DNA of 64,000 nucleotides from Dinochytrium kinnereticum (taxonomy: Eukaryota; Chytridiomycota; Chytridiomycetes; Chytridiales; Chytridiaceae), in the NCBI GenBank assembly GCA_027604005.1, contig JADGJT010000063.1:1393-65392 (forward strand), read 5' to 3'. A program made the position numbers and the translations under genes. This document shows positions 12,135-24,007 of this stretch, piece after piece. The first letter of the stretch is position 1, and each line of letters begins with the position of its first letter. Below the pieces are notes generated by a model. The model did no database searches and was not told the origin of the DNA. It saw only the letters and a program-made list of their open reading frames with translations.

Positions 12135-12197
12135 CCCTCACCCCCTCCCCCAAACACCCTCCATAACTTGCTCACACGAGTAAAAGTACCTCTTACC

Positions 12198-14588
12198 ATG
12201 CGATCACTCATCCTTATCCTGGTGGCCGCCATCAGTGCCCCATTCGCCTTTGCTGCTCCCCTGAGCAACCTTGAAGCTCGCGCGGCCTCTCCGTACGAGT
12301 TTCCCTACGGCTCCTCCGACATCTCCATTATCTCCACTTCCCATGCCGAGCGTTTCATCTATGGCACGCATGGATTTTCGCTTTACACCGCCAATTTCAC
12401 CGTCCTCTTCGCCGTCAAGAACAAGATGTATGAGAAGGTGGGTGTAATGACCTCTTTTCCCCTTGAAGAGATAAGGAGCTATTGCCGCCATCGGTAGGCA
12501 GCCAATGTTTCCTATCTGTTAGGGTACATCATTCGTACATTTTCTCATTGACTTGTTATAGGAGGTTGGAATACGTTTCTCCAACGATAGCTGGGTCACC
12601 CACAGCGAGGCCTTTGCCACCTTTACCAAGCCTTTGAACAACGGATACGAGCTTTGGACCTTGAACGTAAGCATGTCTTTAGTAAATGACTACTTGAAAG
12701 TCTTTTTTCATGGAACATCCAGTCCTAATAATTAAACACTTCAATACAATGCGATTCTAGGTCGACCGCGGCAGCCTCTACAACAATGACCTCTACCGTG
12801 AGCACGTTATCGCCGGGTTTGTTTCTTACAAGCAGGGTCCTCGCAGCTGGGATCCCGCGAACAACTACTACATCTGTAAGCCGTCCTCGGTCCATCCACT
12901 TTGACATAAAAATAGTGCTTTTCGTTAACCTCCATCACCATATGTATTTCAGACCAGAAGGCCACCCCCCAGACCCCTGTCTACTTCCTCGAAGATAGTG
13001 TTGGCTACGATGCTGCTTCCAACCATATTGTTCTCAAGGGATCCGTCCGTACCTTCTCAGCGAACCGCAATGTTGACTACAAGAAGGGATCCCTCGTTAT
13101 CCGATGGACGGTTGACAATGTTGGTGCCCCTTCGTTAAAAACTCGTTTTAAATGATATCTTCTTTCAAAAACGCGTGTTGGCATATACTTTAGTGGGCGA
13201 CTTCGACCGATTTTACCGACGCCACCCCCTCTGCTAGCGACGACACGTGGTCCTGGAAAGTCCCTGTCGCTCCAGCGAAGATCCCTCTCCCGGGAGTCGC
13301 AGCCTACGCTATCGAATACAAGCACTCGGCCTCTTCCTCTTCTTTCTGGCTCAACAATAACTCCCAAAACTACCAGAAGAGACTCAATCCCTTATTCGAC
13401 TACTACGGTGACAACGATGGCATCAAGGGTAGCACTGGCGTGACTGGCATCAACCAGCTTGGCTTCACCCTTGTCACGGACTTAGCTCTGGGTGCCCCGA
13501 GGGCTCGTCTTGACAGTCAGGGCAATTATACTGAAAACCAACTGCTTATTGAGAGCCAGAAACTCGTCAACGGACCTCACTCCTTTGAAGTTCGAGCAGC
13601 TGTTGCTGGTGGACCTGATATCTTTTCCATCACCGTTCCTTTCAAGGTTGAGAACAAGATCAAGTTCCTTGAGCAGTGGTTGCCCAAGTTGCCCGCTGGG
13701 CATGAGGATGGGCTCACTGCCTGGAGCATTGCTGCTGATGGTGATAAGTACTATATTGGTTGGGACTCGGGAATTGTGACGCGTTACAGCAAGTTCGGTG
13801 ACTCTGGTATGTGTTTAGAAGTCCTATTTCGCATCCTACCTTCACTTTCCATACAGTTATTTGTTAACGTTCGTGAACACAACACAGCGATCGAAGTTCA
13901 ATACTCTATCGGTAGCCCCAACAGATTTGAATTCATTAAGTCCATTGGCATTCAGTCCGGCTTTGTCTATGCTCTCTCCTCCCACTCTAAGCTTTACCGC
14001 TGGACCGCAGACGGCACCATCGACACCACTTTCGCCAACTCTGGTGTTCTCCTCCTCGACAATTCCGCTGTTTTCAACTCAAAGCAAGTCTGCTATCCCG
14101 CTGACTTGAAGGTCTTAAACGACTTCATCTTCATCGCCGACTCCTGCAGTGACCGTCTTCTCAAGTTCAGCTCCAACGGAGCATTCATCAGTGAACTCCT
14201 CATGGGCACCAACGTTGCCACCCTCTCCTCCGAAGGCTCCTCTCTCATTGCCGCTCCTTACACCTACCCCAACGGCTACGATTACATTGTTATCGACCCC
14301 GTCTCGTTCACTGTGACTAGCAAGCTCTTCCTCGACGGTGCCTACTCTGTTGCTGATGTTGCAGTTACTGGCGATAAAATTGCTGTCGCCCAGGACGCTG
14401 CATTGACTTACTTCGACAAGGCCACCGGGAAGAAGCTCGCCACTTGGTTTGGAAGGGGTGGTGGCTACACCACTCCTGGAAGCTTGTACATTGCGAAGGG
14501 GGCTGTTACCCTGCCGGATGGCAGTGTTACGATTCTGTCGGTTGAAGGGCCTGCAGTGCAAAGATTTAGCCAGGACTTGCTGGTGTAG
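12198..14588 (+). CDS. Secreted tandem CBM21-like protein with C-terminal beta-propeller-like domain (paralogue B)
   Basis: Signal peptide MRSLILILVAAISAPFAFA at the ATG at 12198. Exons: 12198-12437, 12562-12666, 12761-12875, 12953-13119, 13194-13806 and 13888-14588. Module one has FAVKNKMYEKEVGIRFSNDS and WDPANNYYI. Module two has IRWTVDNWATSTDF, DDTWSWKVP and FWLNNNSQNYQKR, again CBM21-like. Unlike paralogues A and C, about 310 more residues follow, with repeating short blocks such as AWSIAADGDKYYIGW, KSIGIQSGFVYALSSHSKLY, LKVLNDFIFIADSCSDRLLK and DVAVTGDKIAVAQDAALTYF. These four-stranded-blade-like repeats resemble NHL/SMP-30 propellers; that assignment is inference. The last intron (13807-13887) is 81 nt with no in-frame stop, so its retention would keep the frame. 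Confidence 0.8.
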
Positions 14589-15065
14589 ATATGGCTTTTA
14601 GTTTTCTTTTTATTCTATTTTCACTCTTTTTCATTTCTTCTGAAGCTCCCTTGGAGCATGATGGATTACTTGTTTTTCGCCATCAACCAAAGCAATAAAT
14701 AACCTCATTGGCTTCCTCATGAATACCTCACGCGTCTCTCTTTATGTTGCCACCTCAAAGTTTTATCATTCAGATATAGACGACATTGAGAGCATCGTCG
14801 AACTTTTTTGCCTCGTAATCAACAAATCCTAAAACTTCTTTACAATGAATATATACTAAAAGCGAAGCTTTATATACTATAGGTGAAATAAAGGGAAAAT
14901 ACACCTTTATTGATATGAGGCATTTGATAAGAGAGAAAAAATATGGCATTCGCCATCTCCCAACACGCTTTTCCCATCGAAACTGCGGGTGTGGAGGAGG
15001 CGGGGGGGAAGACCAAAACTGATAGCGATGTTCTTAAAGAAACCTGCCAGTAGGCTTTGAAAGAA
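14589..15065. other. Convergent 3' intergenic region
   Basis: 477 bases between the stop codons of paralogues B (+) and C (-), AT-rich. It holds the 3' UTRs and a poly(A) signal; no gene is seen. Confidence 0.5.
14694..14699 (+). terminator. AATAAA polyadenylation signal of CBM21 paralogue B
   Basis: AATAAA about 105 bases after the stop codon at 14588. Position fits a fungal 3' UTR; cleavage site not determinable. Confidence 0.45.
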
Positions 15066-16517
15066 CTAGTTTTTAACATCAAATGGCAGGCTTAGTTTAA
15101 GAATCTCTGGCCCGTCTTCAGTATTCATCGAAACATCCAACGTATGTGGTCCGTTCTCCAAAAGCTTTGAAAAAATTATAAACGATCGGTAGTTCGAAGA
15201 GTCAGACTTGGTCAAAGGGTAGTAAGGGGCATCGTCTGATCGAGCGCTGCCCAACCCCAGAGTAAGATCGGTCGAAAAGTAAAAGACGGTATTGGCATCT
15301 CCAGAGATAACATTCTTGATGGAGGTGCTATCGTAGTTGATCGAGACTGTAGGGCGAAGTTTCTTCGAGTAGTTTCTACCGTTATTGTTAATCCACACTG
15401 GTCCCGCAGATGTCTTGTACTGAATAGCATAGTCGACAGTGTTGGGAAGGTTAGGATCGGCAATGGCCACCGGGATCTTATAATTCCACGTGTCATTGCC
15501 GGTTATCGGAAATGCATGGAAGTCTTCGAAGGTCTTCCACTAAAAACAGGGGTTTTAAAAAAGATCGTAAGAAAGGTTGTTAACACGCTCAAAAGAGTTA
15601 TAACTCATACGTTATTGACCGTCCATCGAATGACCACACCACCGATGTTATAGTCCGCAGCTCGGTTAGGGGAGTAGGTGCGTACGGAGCCCTTCAACAC
15701 AATCTGCCTTACGACACGGTCGTAGCTCACGATATCCCCGACGAGCGCAACAGGTGCCTTTGGGGTGGCCTTCTGGTCTGGATAAAAATAAACAAAAAAA
15801 AGAAAAAGAATTAGATCATGAGGCTCAAAACAACACCAATAAAGTAATAGTATATACGCACATATGTAGTAGTTATTCTGGGGATCCCAGGCCCTAGGTT
15901 CCTTGTTGTAGGAAACAAAAGCTGCGACCTCATATTCGCGATTACCTTGGGATGGCGAAAAAATTCCGCGTTCAATCTAATCAAAGAAGGGTAAAAACGG
16001 AATGTACGAATTGGTTTTTGGACAACAGCATTCAATGGATAGATGACGTAGCATAGAAATAAAGTAACGTTGTAGGACGAAGCTTACTGGAATGGTCCAA
16101 AGCTCATACCCGTTATCCAAGGGCTTAGTGAAAGTTGCAAGGGCCTCGCTATATGTCGTCCAGCTGTCATTGGTGAAGCGGACTCCAACATCCTAGAAAG
16201 TGAAGGATATGTATTAGCCTGTCTGGCAATTCAAAAGCTAGAATGTTACGGAGCAGAGGAAAAACCAAGATAATTCCAACTACCTTTTGGGAGCTCTTAT
16301 TCTTGACTGCAAGCAGTATGTTAATAGAATAGCGATACTGGTAATTCCCAGCGGCGTCGCCCCAAACGAGAACCTCGGTGTGTGAGGTGTTGACAACAGA
16401 CACGTCTGAAGCACCATAAGGAAACTCAAAGGATTCAGCGGCAAAAACGCCGGAGATGACCGCCGATGTCAGCGAGAGAATGGATATGATCCATGATCGC
16501 ATAGAAGTGATGTACAT
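15066..16517 (-). CDS. Secreted tandem CBM21-like protein (paralogue C)
   Basis: Same five-exon plan and module order as paralogue A. The start codon at 16517 gives MYITSMRSWIISILSLTSAV, a signal peptide; a second in-frame Met at residue 6 is also possible. Module one reads LLAVKNKSSQK, then VGVRFTNDSWTTYSEALA and AWDPQNNYYI. Module two reads IRWTVNN, GNDTWNYKIPV and VWINNNGRNYSKK. The protein ends PEILKLSLPFDVKN, nearly the same as the end of paralogue A (PEVFKLSLPFSVIN), and it lacks the propeller-like extension of paralogue B. In module one FEK is replaced by SQK, so that position has drifted. A TATA box lies just upstream. Confidence 0.8.
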
Positions 16518-17443
16518 AGCTCAGAAAGAGGAGAATTCTGAAGACGAGGACGGGGGAAGAGCCGCGGTTTATATGATTCTGTCGAGCGGGCTTCACCGCC
16601 TTCATGCAGTCCCGTGAATGTCTTTCAGATTTATGTTTGTATTTGTTAAGAGGGATGAGGAATGACCCACCTTTCAAGACGGAGGGGCAAGCCGAAGTTG
16701 AGAACGCACAATATTACAAAGCTGATCATTGCCCAATAGTTTTAAAAGACCTCGGCACCTTGGTAAGGGCTTTTGACTGCTTGACGAAGCATGACATTAA
16801 AATATGAGACTTGGACGAGGAACGAGGGGGCTGGGAGGTTGATTTATTCCGCGAAACCAAAGGACTGGACCCGAGCCTAAAAAGATTGTCTTTTTGTTTT
16901 TAGTAAATAAGACACAGAGTACACCTTTGCGTCGTGCTTTGAAGATTAAGTACTCTTTGTCTTATTTTCAATTTACTTTGGGCCACTTGAACTTCGTTCT
17001 AGTCTGTGATGTGACTAACCGCTGTCGTCGGAGTGGTTCCTCCTACCTTGCCAATTTGCGTTGGCATATTGCAGCTAGCTTTTACTTAACAAGAACGATC
17101 CTCCATCGAAACCCTCCATCACAGCTTGATTTAAATATAGTCAAGTTGCCACAATGATCATGTATGTATTGGCTTATTCTGTTTCGAAATTGCGTTCAAA
17201 TTGTAGTGATCAGAATCAAGCTGGCAACTATCGTCAGCAATTTAGACGGTGAACTTAAGTATACTTTTTGTGGTGTAAACTTATAAATGGGACAAATAAA
17301 TCAAAACGCCTTAAAAGCATTCAAACTTTAGAGAGGCCACCGTTGTAGCTCTGGTCAACCTATTGTCAATCTCGAGGTCTGCAAAATAGAAGAAGACGAA
17401 TCAAGGGAAGAGAATGGACTAGACAAGAAACGCAAACATAATA
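16518..17443. other. Intergenic region upstream of CBM21 paralogue C
   Basis: 926 bases between two minus-strand genes. The first 60 bases carry the TATA box of paralogue C; the rest is AT-rich, with no supported gene. Confidence 0.45.
16568..16575 (-). promoter_or_regulatory. TATA box of CBM21 paralogue C
   Basis: Minus strand reads CATATAAA, about 50-58 bases before the ATG at 16517. A CCGCGG palindrome follows directly. Confidence 0.55.
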
Positions 17444-18585
17444 TTATGATAACTTCTTCTTGCCTAAACCACCAATTAACTTTGTGAATAGGCCACCTCC
17501 GTCCTCATCAGTGCTCTTAGAGGCACTCTTGGTCCCATCACCATCTTCAGCTTCCTTCTTCCCTGTTGGCCTCCAACGCTTAAGCTGCGAGCTCCGAATC
17601 CACCGCAGTTTTCCATCCATCCCCATAACAACCGTCTTTGTCTTCCCCTCTCTCGCCGCCGCCCGGTGGGAGAGTAGTGGATCTGCAGTAGCGTCTATTG
17701 TCGCCACTCGTTTGATAAACTTCTCCTTCTTCTCTGAAGGCAATTTATCAACAGCCTGTTGCAGTCTCTGAAGCTTCTCCTTGTCCCGCTGATCCTTCTC
17801 CCGCTGCATCACCTCTAGTTCCTTCTGCTCCTTCTCCTGAGCTATGGGACCGCTCTTGACACTCTTTCCAAGCTTGTTCACGAGCTTTTCATAAAAGGCC
17901 TCTTTGCGGACAAGCCTCTTGGTTTGGCTAGATGTACGGTCCGGTCGAAGCTTCTGACGGGTGAACTGGACGGTTTGATTAGTAACAGGGTCTGTGAGGT
18001 TGATCTTGGAGATTTCGTATCGCTGAGCCTTGACCTCCGAAAGATCTTTTTTGACCTTGGTCAAGTGCTTTTTGGCGAGGAGGCGGTAGGTGTCGTTCTT
18101 GTTGTCCACATACTCGACAATGGCCATCTGAGACTTGTCGCCTTTGGCCTTCAGACCATTCCTGATGATCCGCGTGTATCCTCCATCACGACCCTGAAAC
18201 CGCGCTGCCAGTAGCCTGAGCTTTGGTAATGTCTCGCCATGTTCCTGAAATGTGCCAAGATCCAGATTTCCGGATAGCATTCCATTAGAATCAACGTCAT
18301 CCAACAAAAGAAGCTCAATAGCGCATTCAAGGTGCACTCAAGAATAAACAAAAGCCCAAGCCTTACAAAGAGGAATCTCTGTGCCTTTTTCGTGTCCTCG
18401 ATAGTCCCACTCTTCGCCCACTCTACCAGCTTGTCCGCCTGATGCCTCAAGAATTTGGCCTTAGGAAGAGTTGTTTCAATACGGCCATGGATTAAAAGTG
18501 AGCTGGCGAGGTTGCGGAGGAGGGCGAGGCGATGCGCTGGCGAACGATTCAGCTTCTTCTGAAAGACCTTAACGCCGTGCTTCAT
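17444..18585 (-). CDS. MRPL17: Mitochondrial large-subunit ribosomal protein bL17m
   Basis: Structural protein of the mitoribosome large subunit. Two exons, 18585-18367 and 18244-17444, joined in phase 0, give 339 residues. The bL17 core is residues 1-125: LNRSPAHRLALLRNLASSLL, IETTLPKAKFLRHQADKLVE, then after the intron LRLLAARFQGRDGGYTRI and MAIVEYVD. I chose the ATG at 18585 because MKHGVKVFQKKLNR is the family N-terminus; no extra upstream sequence is needed. Beyond residue 125 there is a 210-residue, Lys- and Glu-rich extension, partly a predicted coiled coil (EKEQKELEVMQREKDQRDKE). This is longer than in most fungal homologues. Confidence 0.92.
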
Positions 18586-18718
18586 TTTTGCAACTCTGCT
18601 TCTTGCAAAAAGCAAAAAACTGGATGCTAGTAATGAAAATTTATTTACTTATGGCCAGAATGAAGGCCGTAACAGCTGCACGCAAACGCACGCGACGAGT
18701 CACGGTATAGCCAGAATG

Positions 18719-21700
18719 TCAGTCAATCAGCACGCAATCCGTTGATACTGCCATCTTCTTATCCGAATTCGGAGGCGAGCGCATCTTCTTTCCCACAAGA
18801 AAAATCTCATCATCAAAGGAATCTACATCAATTACATCAACAACCTTTCTCTTCGAATTCGTTGCGTCGCTCGGCGAAGAGTTTCCACCCATTTCAGCCT
18901 CATCTACATCATGAACAGGTTGCGGATCTTCAGTAATGTCGACTTCCTCATCCACATCTCCTGAAAATGGTGCATCACTACCATCCGCCTTAATAATGCA
19001 TTTGGTATCATTGGGATAAGCATGAAGAAGCCGAAGGAAAGGAAAGTCTAAAATGATTTGCTACAGTTTTCAAGATTTTGAAAGGTTAAAGTCGACAATA
19101 CTAGTGAAATTATAATGTAGGAGGGGGAAAAAAAGTTTTCCACCTACCGTTGGCCGCAGCATCATTCCGCAAACAGAGCATTTCCATTGAGATTTAAGAC
19201 CGATCATTGCCAAAAACGACTGTCAAGAATCAATAAATAAAAGCATTTGAGAGAGAATGAGGCACCTTCAGGTCAAAACACTGAGCATGCTTGCAGGCGG
19301 TTCCTTTTGCAGGATGCTCAATTCGCGCTAAGGTTAAAGGGCACGTAAAAGATATGATGGAATCCCCAATCTCGACATCGCCCGAGGGAGGCTTTTTCTC
19401 CATGACTTTCCCCTCAGTTAAGATGCTTGCAAGAGCAAGGTTCCTAAGGGCGTTCAAGTCTCTCGGAATTGCTGGTGTTCTGCTTAAACCATCTGGCATA
19501 TCAGTCTCGTTTGGTCTTAAAACTTTCACTTAAAGACGAGTAAACATTAACTATAGCCTAAGTACATCAATCCTACAGTTCTTTGATATATTTGCCTCGT
19601 ATATTTTGGAGAGCCGCTGGAAGATCCGATATTAGTGGTGCAAGGATGAAAGCAGATCATACCTGGTTCTCATCCAATTGATCCATAAGAAAAATAGCGA
19701 CGATTGAATCAGAATTCATTGATTTCCTTTTTGGTCTAATTTTGACATCAAAGATCGTTGGAACAGGAGATTTTTCTAAACTATCGACCATCATCCCAGG
19801 TGTCAAATCAAAAAAGGGATATCCGCCAACCTATAGAAAAGATTAGCTTAAAATCTTACGTGTGTGCTGTTTCTTACTGGCTGGGAATAACACACCGCCG
19901 TTAGGCCCCGAGCATTTACAGTAATATCATAATCAAACGAGCTAAACCCCAGCTTCGGACTCCGCAAGTACATTAGAATGCATCGAAGATTTGGATTTGA
20001 TGCTAAAGTAGAGGCTGTCTGGCGGAAAGACAATATGGTGGCGTTCATATGCTCTAAGTCTTTAACATCAAGCAGCCCCTTAAAATCATAGAACGAGCCA
20101 AATTCACAGGGTATCAATTTCCTTCGATGGTGGTCAAATAAAGAAAAAAATAAAACTATGAACTAACATGCGACTATATAGCTTTGCAAGAAGGGGCTTC
20201 GGCTCACACAGAAGGGGAACTGGAAATTGCACAGTTTTCCTCGGTGTGTTCGATGTCTGATATGAAATTGGGGCGTTCTTTACAGGAGTTGCCCGCGGTT
20301 CTGGGGTGCCTACAGTAGGAGTTCCGGACGTTGCAAATCCTCGGGGGAGAGGCGTGCTTGGAGTCATTACTATCTTCTGAGCGCCGGGAGTAGGTGTGGA
20401 AGGCGTTGATGGCATAGCAGAATTGAACCGAACGTTGAACGGCGAGCTAAGTTAAATATTAGAATGCGATATCGCTAAACAAATCAAAACACTACAAACC
20501 TTTCTGCTGGCCTAGCACCTGTGGTTCTGGACTCATGCAATATTTCCTCAATCAGACCAACCCATTGATACTTTAGGTAAGGCGGCCTATATTCTATTCC
20601 AAATTTGGTACTGAAATATCTCACACACTTCTTGATCTTCAAGACAAATGTAAATAAAGCGAAATGAAAGTAAAATGAAAGCATGCACCCAATACCTGAG
20701 CAACAGTAAGACGCGAAATACAATTTGGATCCTGATTTCAAAAAAAAAAAAGGAAAAGGTGAGACATAGCTTACCTAAGTTCAAGGAAGAGTCCAAAGGC
20801 TTACGGTTAAAGTCCACTTAACATAGTCTAGACGCAACGCAAGAAGTCCAGAAATGTTCACAAAGTCAATATCTTGTAAAAAATGGATGCGATCCAAACT
20901 GTCGGTTTTGGGGGTATTCGAATTTTGCCTAGAAGTTTTTGTGCCTGCTGGGAGTCGATAAGGAATACTGCTCGCAGGCGTTGCGGCGGGAAAATTAATG
21001 GGAGTGGTAGCAGTGATAGCAGCGGAGGCACTTTCGACTCCTTGTGAATGTGCATTCAAATGAGCATTCAAATGAGCAATGCTTTCCTGAGACGGATTGC
21101 CTGCTTCGGGAGGGATTTCAGGATTAGCTTGACTAATTCCTGTGATCTGGCTCGCTCGCTGTAGGTCAATTGTGGCTGAAGCAGCAGATGAATTAGGAAA
21201 ATTTCCAGGAGACTGCGAGTGGGAGGCATTGCTAGGCTTCGCCGCTTGCAGAGTCTGGTTTGCCGCAGGGGCTACACTAGAAGCCGATGCGCTTTTAGCT
21301 CCTTTCCGAGCAACTAACGGCATTTCAGTAGTTAACTTTAGGATAGCCGCGGATGGAGATGGGATAGAATTGCTTGGTGTCGCAGGAAGCAATGGTCTCA
21401 AGCTTGGCAAGGGCTTTTCTATAACTGTTGACCCGGAAGTGGGTTGGCGCAGACTAAATGATCCACCCCCTGTGGAAGACGGCCCTCCTGCTGCAGCGGC
21501 TGTGTCTTTTGCTGCTAGTGTCAGCTCACTTGCTCCTGTGGTTGTAGGCGCCTGCGCCATCGACACCCTCGGAGTCTCGGCTGAAGGTTTGGGTGCTAAG
21601 GACAAAAAGAAAGTAAGAGAATGGATGACAGAAAGGAATGATACATACCCAAAGCGTGAAGGGATTTGTTGGGAATGTCAGCATACTTGAGAGCGTAAGG

Positions 21701-22072
21701 TGACGGCAAAAATGAAAGTCCATATGATTGCGAGGGGTTGCTGGCCATAGGTGAGTTCACAATAGTGATGACAGATTTGGCCGGGGCCGAAAGTATTGGT
21801 GGCTGGAGTGTGTGGTAGACGGTAGGGATTCCGTTGGAAAGAGGGCAAGGGACAGAGGCGTTAGCTCCTTGGGCTTGGGCGAAGGTCATAGTATTTCCGA
21901 AATGATCGAAGTATCCCACCGGCAAGGCATGCGTCACTGGTCTGGCAACACCATTCGAGGGTAAGCCTTGATATTCGCTGGAAGGACTAGTAGTGTCCGA
22001 AAGTCGAAGAAGCCGCGGATTCAAGAACTTTTGGAGGCTCGCGGGCTTTGGCTGCGTCTGCCCTTCCGGCAT
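18719..22072 (-). CDS. PIAS/Siz-family SUMO E3 ligase (SAP, PINIT, SP-RING)
   Basis: SUMO ligase that brings Ubc9-SUMO to nuclear substrates. Early exons are 22072-21649, 21595-20805, 20731-20696, 20636-20500, then further exons to the stop at 18719. The N-terminal third is Ser/Pro/Ala-rich. A SAP-like segment follows: LTVAQIKKCVRYFSTKFG and WVGLIEEILHESR. The PINIT-like region begins SSPFNVRFNS and includes LRCILMYLRS and FDYDITVNARGL. The SP-RING has FTCPLTLARIEHPAKGTACK, HAQCFDLK and, in the next exon, WKCSVCG. The C-terminal exon holds VVDVIDVDSFDDEIFLV, a hydrophobic-acidic stretch typical of a SUMO-interacting motif. The domain order is that of yeast Siz1 and animal PIAS. Start codon MPEGQTQPKP is 209 bases from the divergent ATG14 start. 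Confidence 0.88.
20696..20731 (-). other. 36-nt exon of the PIAS/Siz gene
   Basis: Twelve codons (DPNCISRLTVAQ), phase 0 on both sides, flanked by a CAG acceptor and a GTATTG donor. It supplies the LTVAQ start of the SAP-like domain, so skipping it would damage that domain. Confidence 0.7.
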
Positions 22073-22281
22073 GCTGCAAAAGAACTCTGTTACTATTGAA
22101 TATAATTTCGACGTGCAAAGAGCATGCTTACGATGGTCGATTCTCCTTGCCGTGCTTCGTTGTCATCATTTCTGGCTATCATTCAATGGGACATGGACTG
22201 GACAAGTGATTCTCACCACTTCGCAAATTTATCATTCCGTCGCATTCAACCTCCATCCCACCAACACCTCCGCCAGCGTGA
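22073..22281. promoter_or_regulatory. Bidirectional promoter between SUMO E3 ligase and ATG14
   Basis: 209 bases separate the two divergent start codons, so both transcripts must start here or within the opposite leader. No TATA box is seen. Confidence 0.55.
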
Positions 22282-23967
22282 ATGGAATGCAAGCTCTGCC
22301 GGTCTGTGAGCAGAAAGTTCATCTGCGTCGAATGCATACGGGACAGGTTGGTGCTGGGCATATGCATGCTCTTAGACGTGGAGCGTCAGCAATATCCTAA
22401 GCTGTTGACCTTTCAGGTTGTCAACCTACCGGGCCACCATCGCTCAGCTTGACACTGAGAGAGCAGAGGTCTCAGCTGAACTCGAGAAGAAACTTACAGG
22501 AAGACGGCCAACGGGTATCAAGCCATCCATGGAAGGCCCGTCGCTAAAGCGGAGGTTGGAAGAAGTGGAGGAATTAACTGCGGCAATGCGGACTCAATTA
22601 GAACAAGGTATCAATCAGTGCACAGCCATCCAGAGTCAATATCCTCACAAACCTGTAAGAGAGGTCAAAGCTAAGTGAGCTTCGAAATCAAGCCGCTTCT
22701 CGGCGAAAAGCTCTGGAGAAAGCCCAGGATGACCTGAAAGCAAACGGTCCACGTGCGGCCGTTGAAGCAGCGCAGGAGGTCGAGCAAGCCTTTGAAAATT
22801 ATCGATCAACAGTAGATGTTCTAGTTCAGTCCCGAAGAATTCTGGTTAGGGAGCTGGTCTCGGTGTTTCGACTTCGCAAAGTGCAGCGTGTGGCACCTCA
22901 AAGCGGGGCAGCACCCATGCAATCACCTTCCAGAGATGATCGGCATACTCAACCTTTGAATTCTTCTGATAAATATCGAAAAAAAGTTGGATCTTCGCCA
23001 AATTATGATATCGCAACCAAACTCTTTTACGATGATCCTCAGGAGTATAGGGTAGTGAACGTCGGATTCTGCGCCATTGGGGACTTTCAATGTTGGCACT
23101 TTGTTTATGTAAAGTGAGCTAACCTCTCCTAGCTTATCCGCGGGAGAAGTTTAATTCCGGAATGGGTCACATTATTCAGTTAACTATTTTGATGACGCAC
23201 TATCTTGGTGTTCGCGTGCCTTTCGAGCTAGTGAATAAAGGCGCAAAATCAGTTGCGAAGGGGAACTCTGATTGTCTTCCGCGAATAGAGGGATTCTCAT
23301 CTGGGTACGTTTACTCGTTAATTTGAACTTATAGGAGTTTAGCCAGATGCCATTATATCTTACAGATTCCAACATTGACGCGTTTACGGCGGGTTTGGCA
23401 ATGCTAAATTTTGATATTGCGTTCATTTGCTACTCACAAGGAGTGATCATCCCTATTCACAATATTCCGAATACATTAGAAAATCTGGCGCTATGTTGTC
23501 GTGCTAGTAAGCTGGGCCAGTAAGTTTTCCTGATTTTCTATATCTCATCATTCTGAAAGGGATATGCATTACCCTCATTTTGAAAGCGCGGTATGGAAGC
23601 CGGAATCGGAATCAATAAGGTAGCGGTTTGTAAGGATGCCACCCTTACTTATATGGATTTAAATGTGATCGTTTGCAGGGCATCTGATGGAAGCAACTCA
23701 GATGCTTTCTCAGTTGATTTTTTTAAGGTCTTCAGGTTGCATTCAGCTTTGCGGCGACGATTTCGTCCAAACTTTCGGAATCGCTATGTGGATCACGTTC
23801 TGGCAGAAGATGTTGATTCAGATAGCTTTCTGGGAACTAGTAGGCCAGGGTATGGGAACACGATAGATCCCAGTGTGCTTCTTTTGACAGCCGTGCTGGA
23901 TGAGGAGTCTGGCGATGATGAAGAAGGTGCAAGCGTTGAGGCAGACTGGCATTTAGTCTCTTTTTAA
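22282..23967 (+). CDS. ATG14: Autophagy protein ATG14 (PI3-kinase complex I subunit; Atg14/UVRAG family)
   Basis: Targets the Vps34-Vps15-Atg6 lipid kinase to autophagosome formation sites. Exon 1 (22282-22346) encodes MECKLCRSVSRKFICVECIR, the CxxC…CxxC start typical of Atg14; it splices to exon 2 at 22417 to give RDRLSTYRATIAQLDTER. A long coiled-coil region follows (LKRRLEEVEELTAAMRTQL; ASRRKALEKAQDDLKANG). The conserved C-terminal half has MGHIIQLTILMTHYLGVRVP-FEL, then FTAGLAMLNFDIAFICYSQG and NIPNTLENLALC, which match PF10186. The protein ends EADWHLVSF, like the C-terminal tail of family members. The Cys motifs favour Atg14 over UVRAG/Vps38. Exon limits near 22600-22680 are uncertain: the frame changes there, and I could not settle one donor/acceptor pair. 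Confidence 0.82.
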
Positions 23968-24007
23968 TATGCGGGCATATGATAATAGAGCGCACAATAG
24001 CATGAGA

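Larger units (their letters stand above)
11079..12197. promoter_or_regulatory. Shared divergent promoter region of CBM21 paralogues A and B
   Basis: 1.1 kb between the start codons of two head-to-head paralogues. Each end carries a TATAAAAA box about 60-70 bases before its ATG. The middle part is open in short frames without domains, and I see no gene there. Confidence 0.6.

Noticed and set aside
22282..23967. Beclin-1/Atg6 as identity of this gene
   Set aside because: The CxxC…CxxC N-terminus and the NIPNTLENL block fit Atg14/UVRAG; the Beclin evolutionarily conserved domain is not present.
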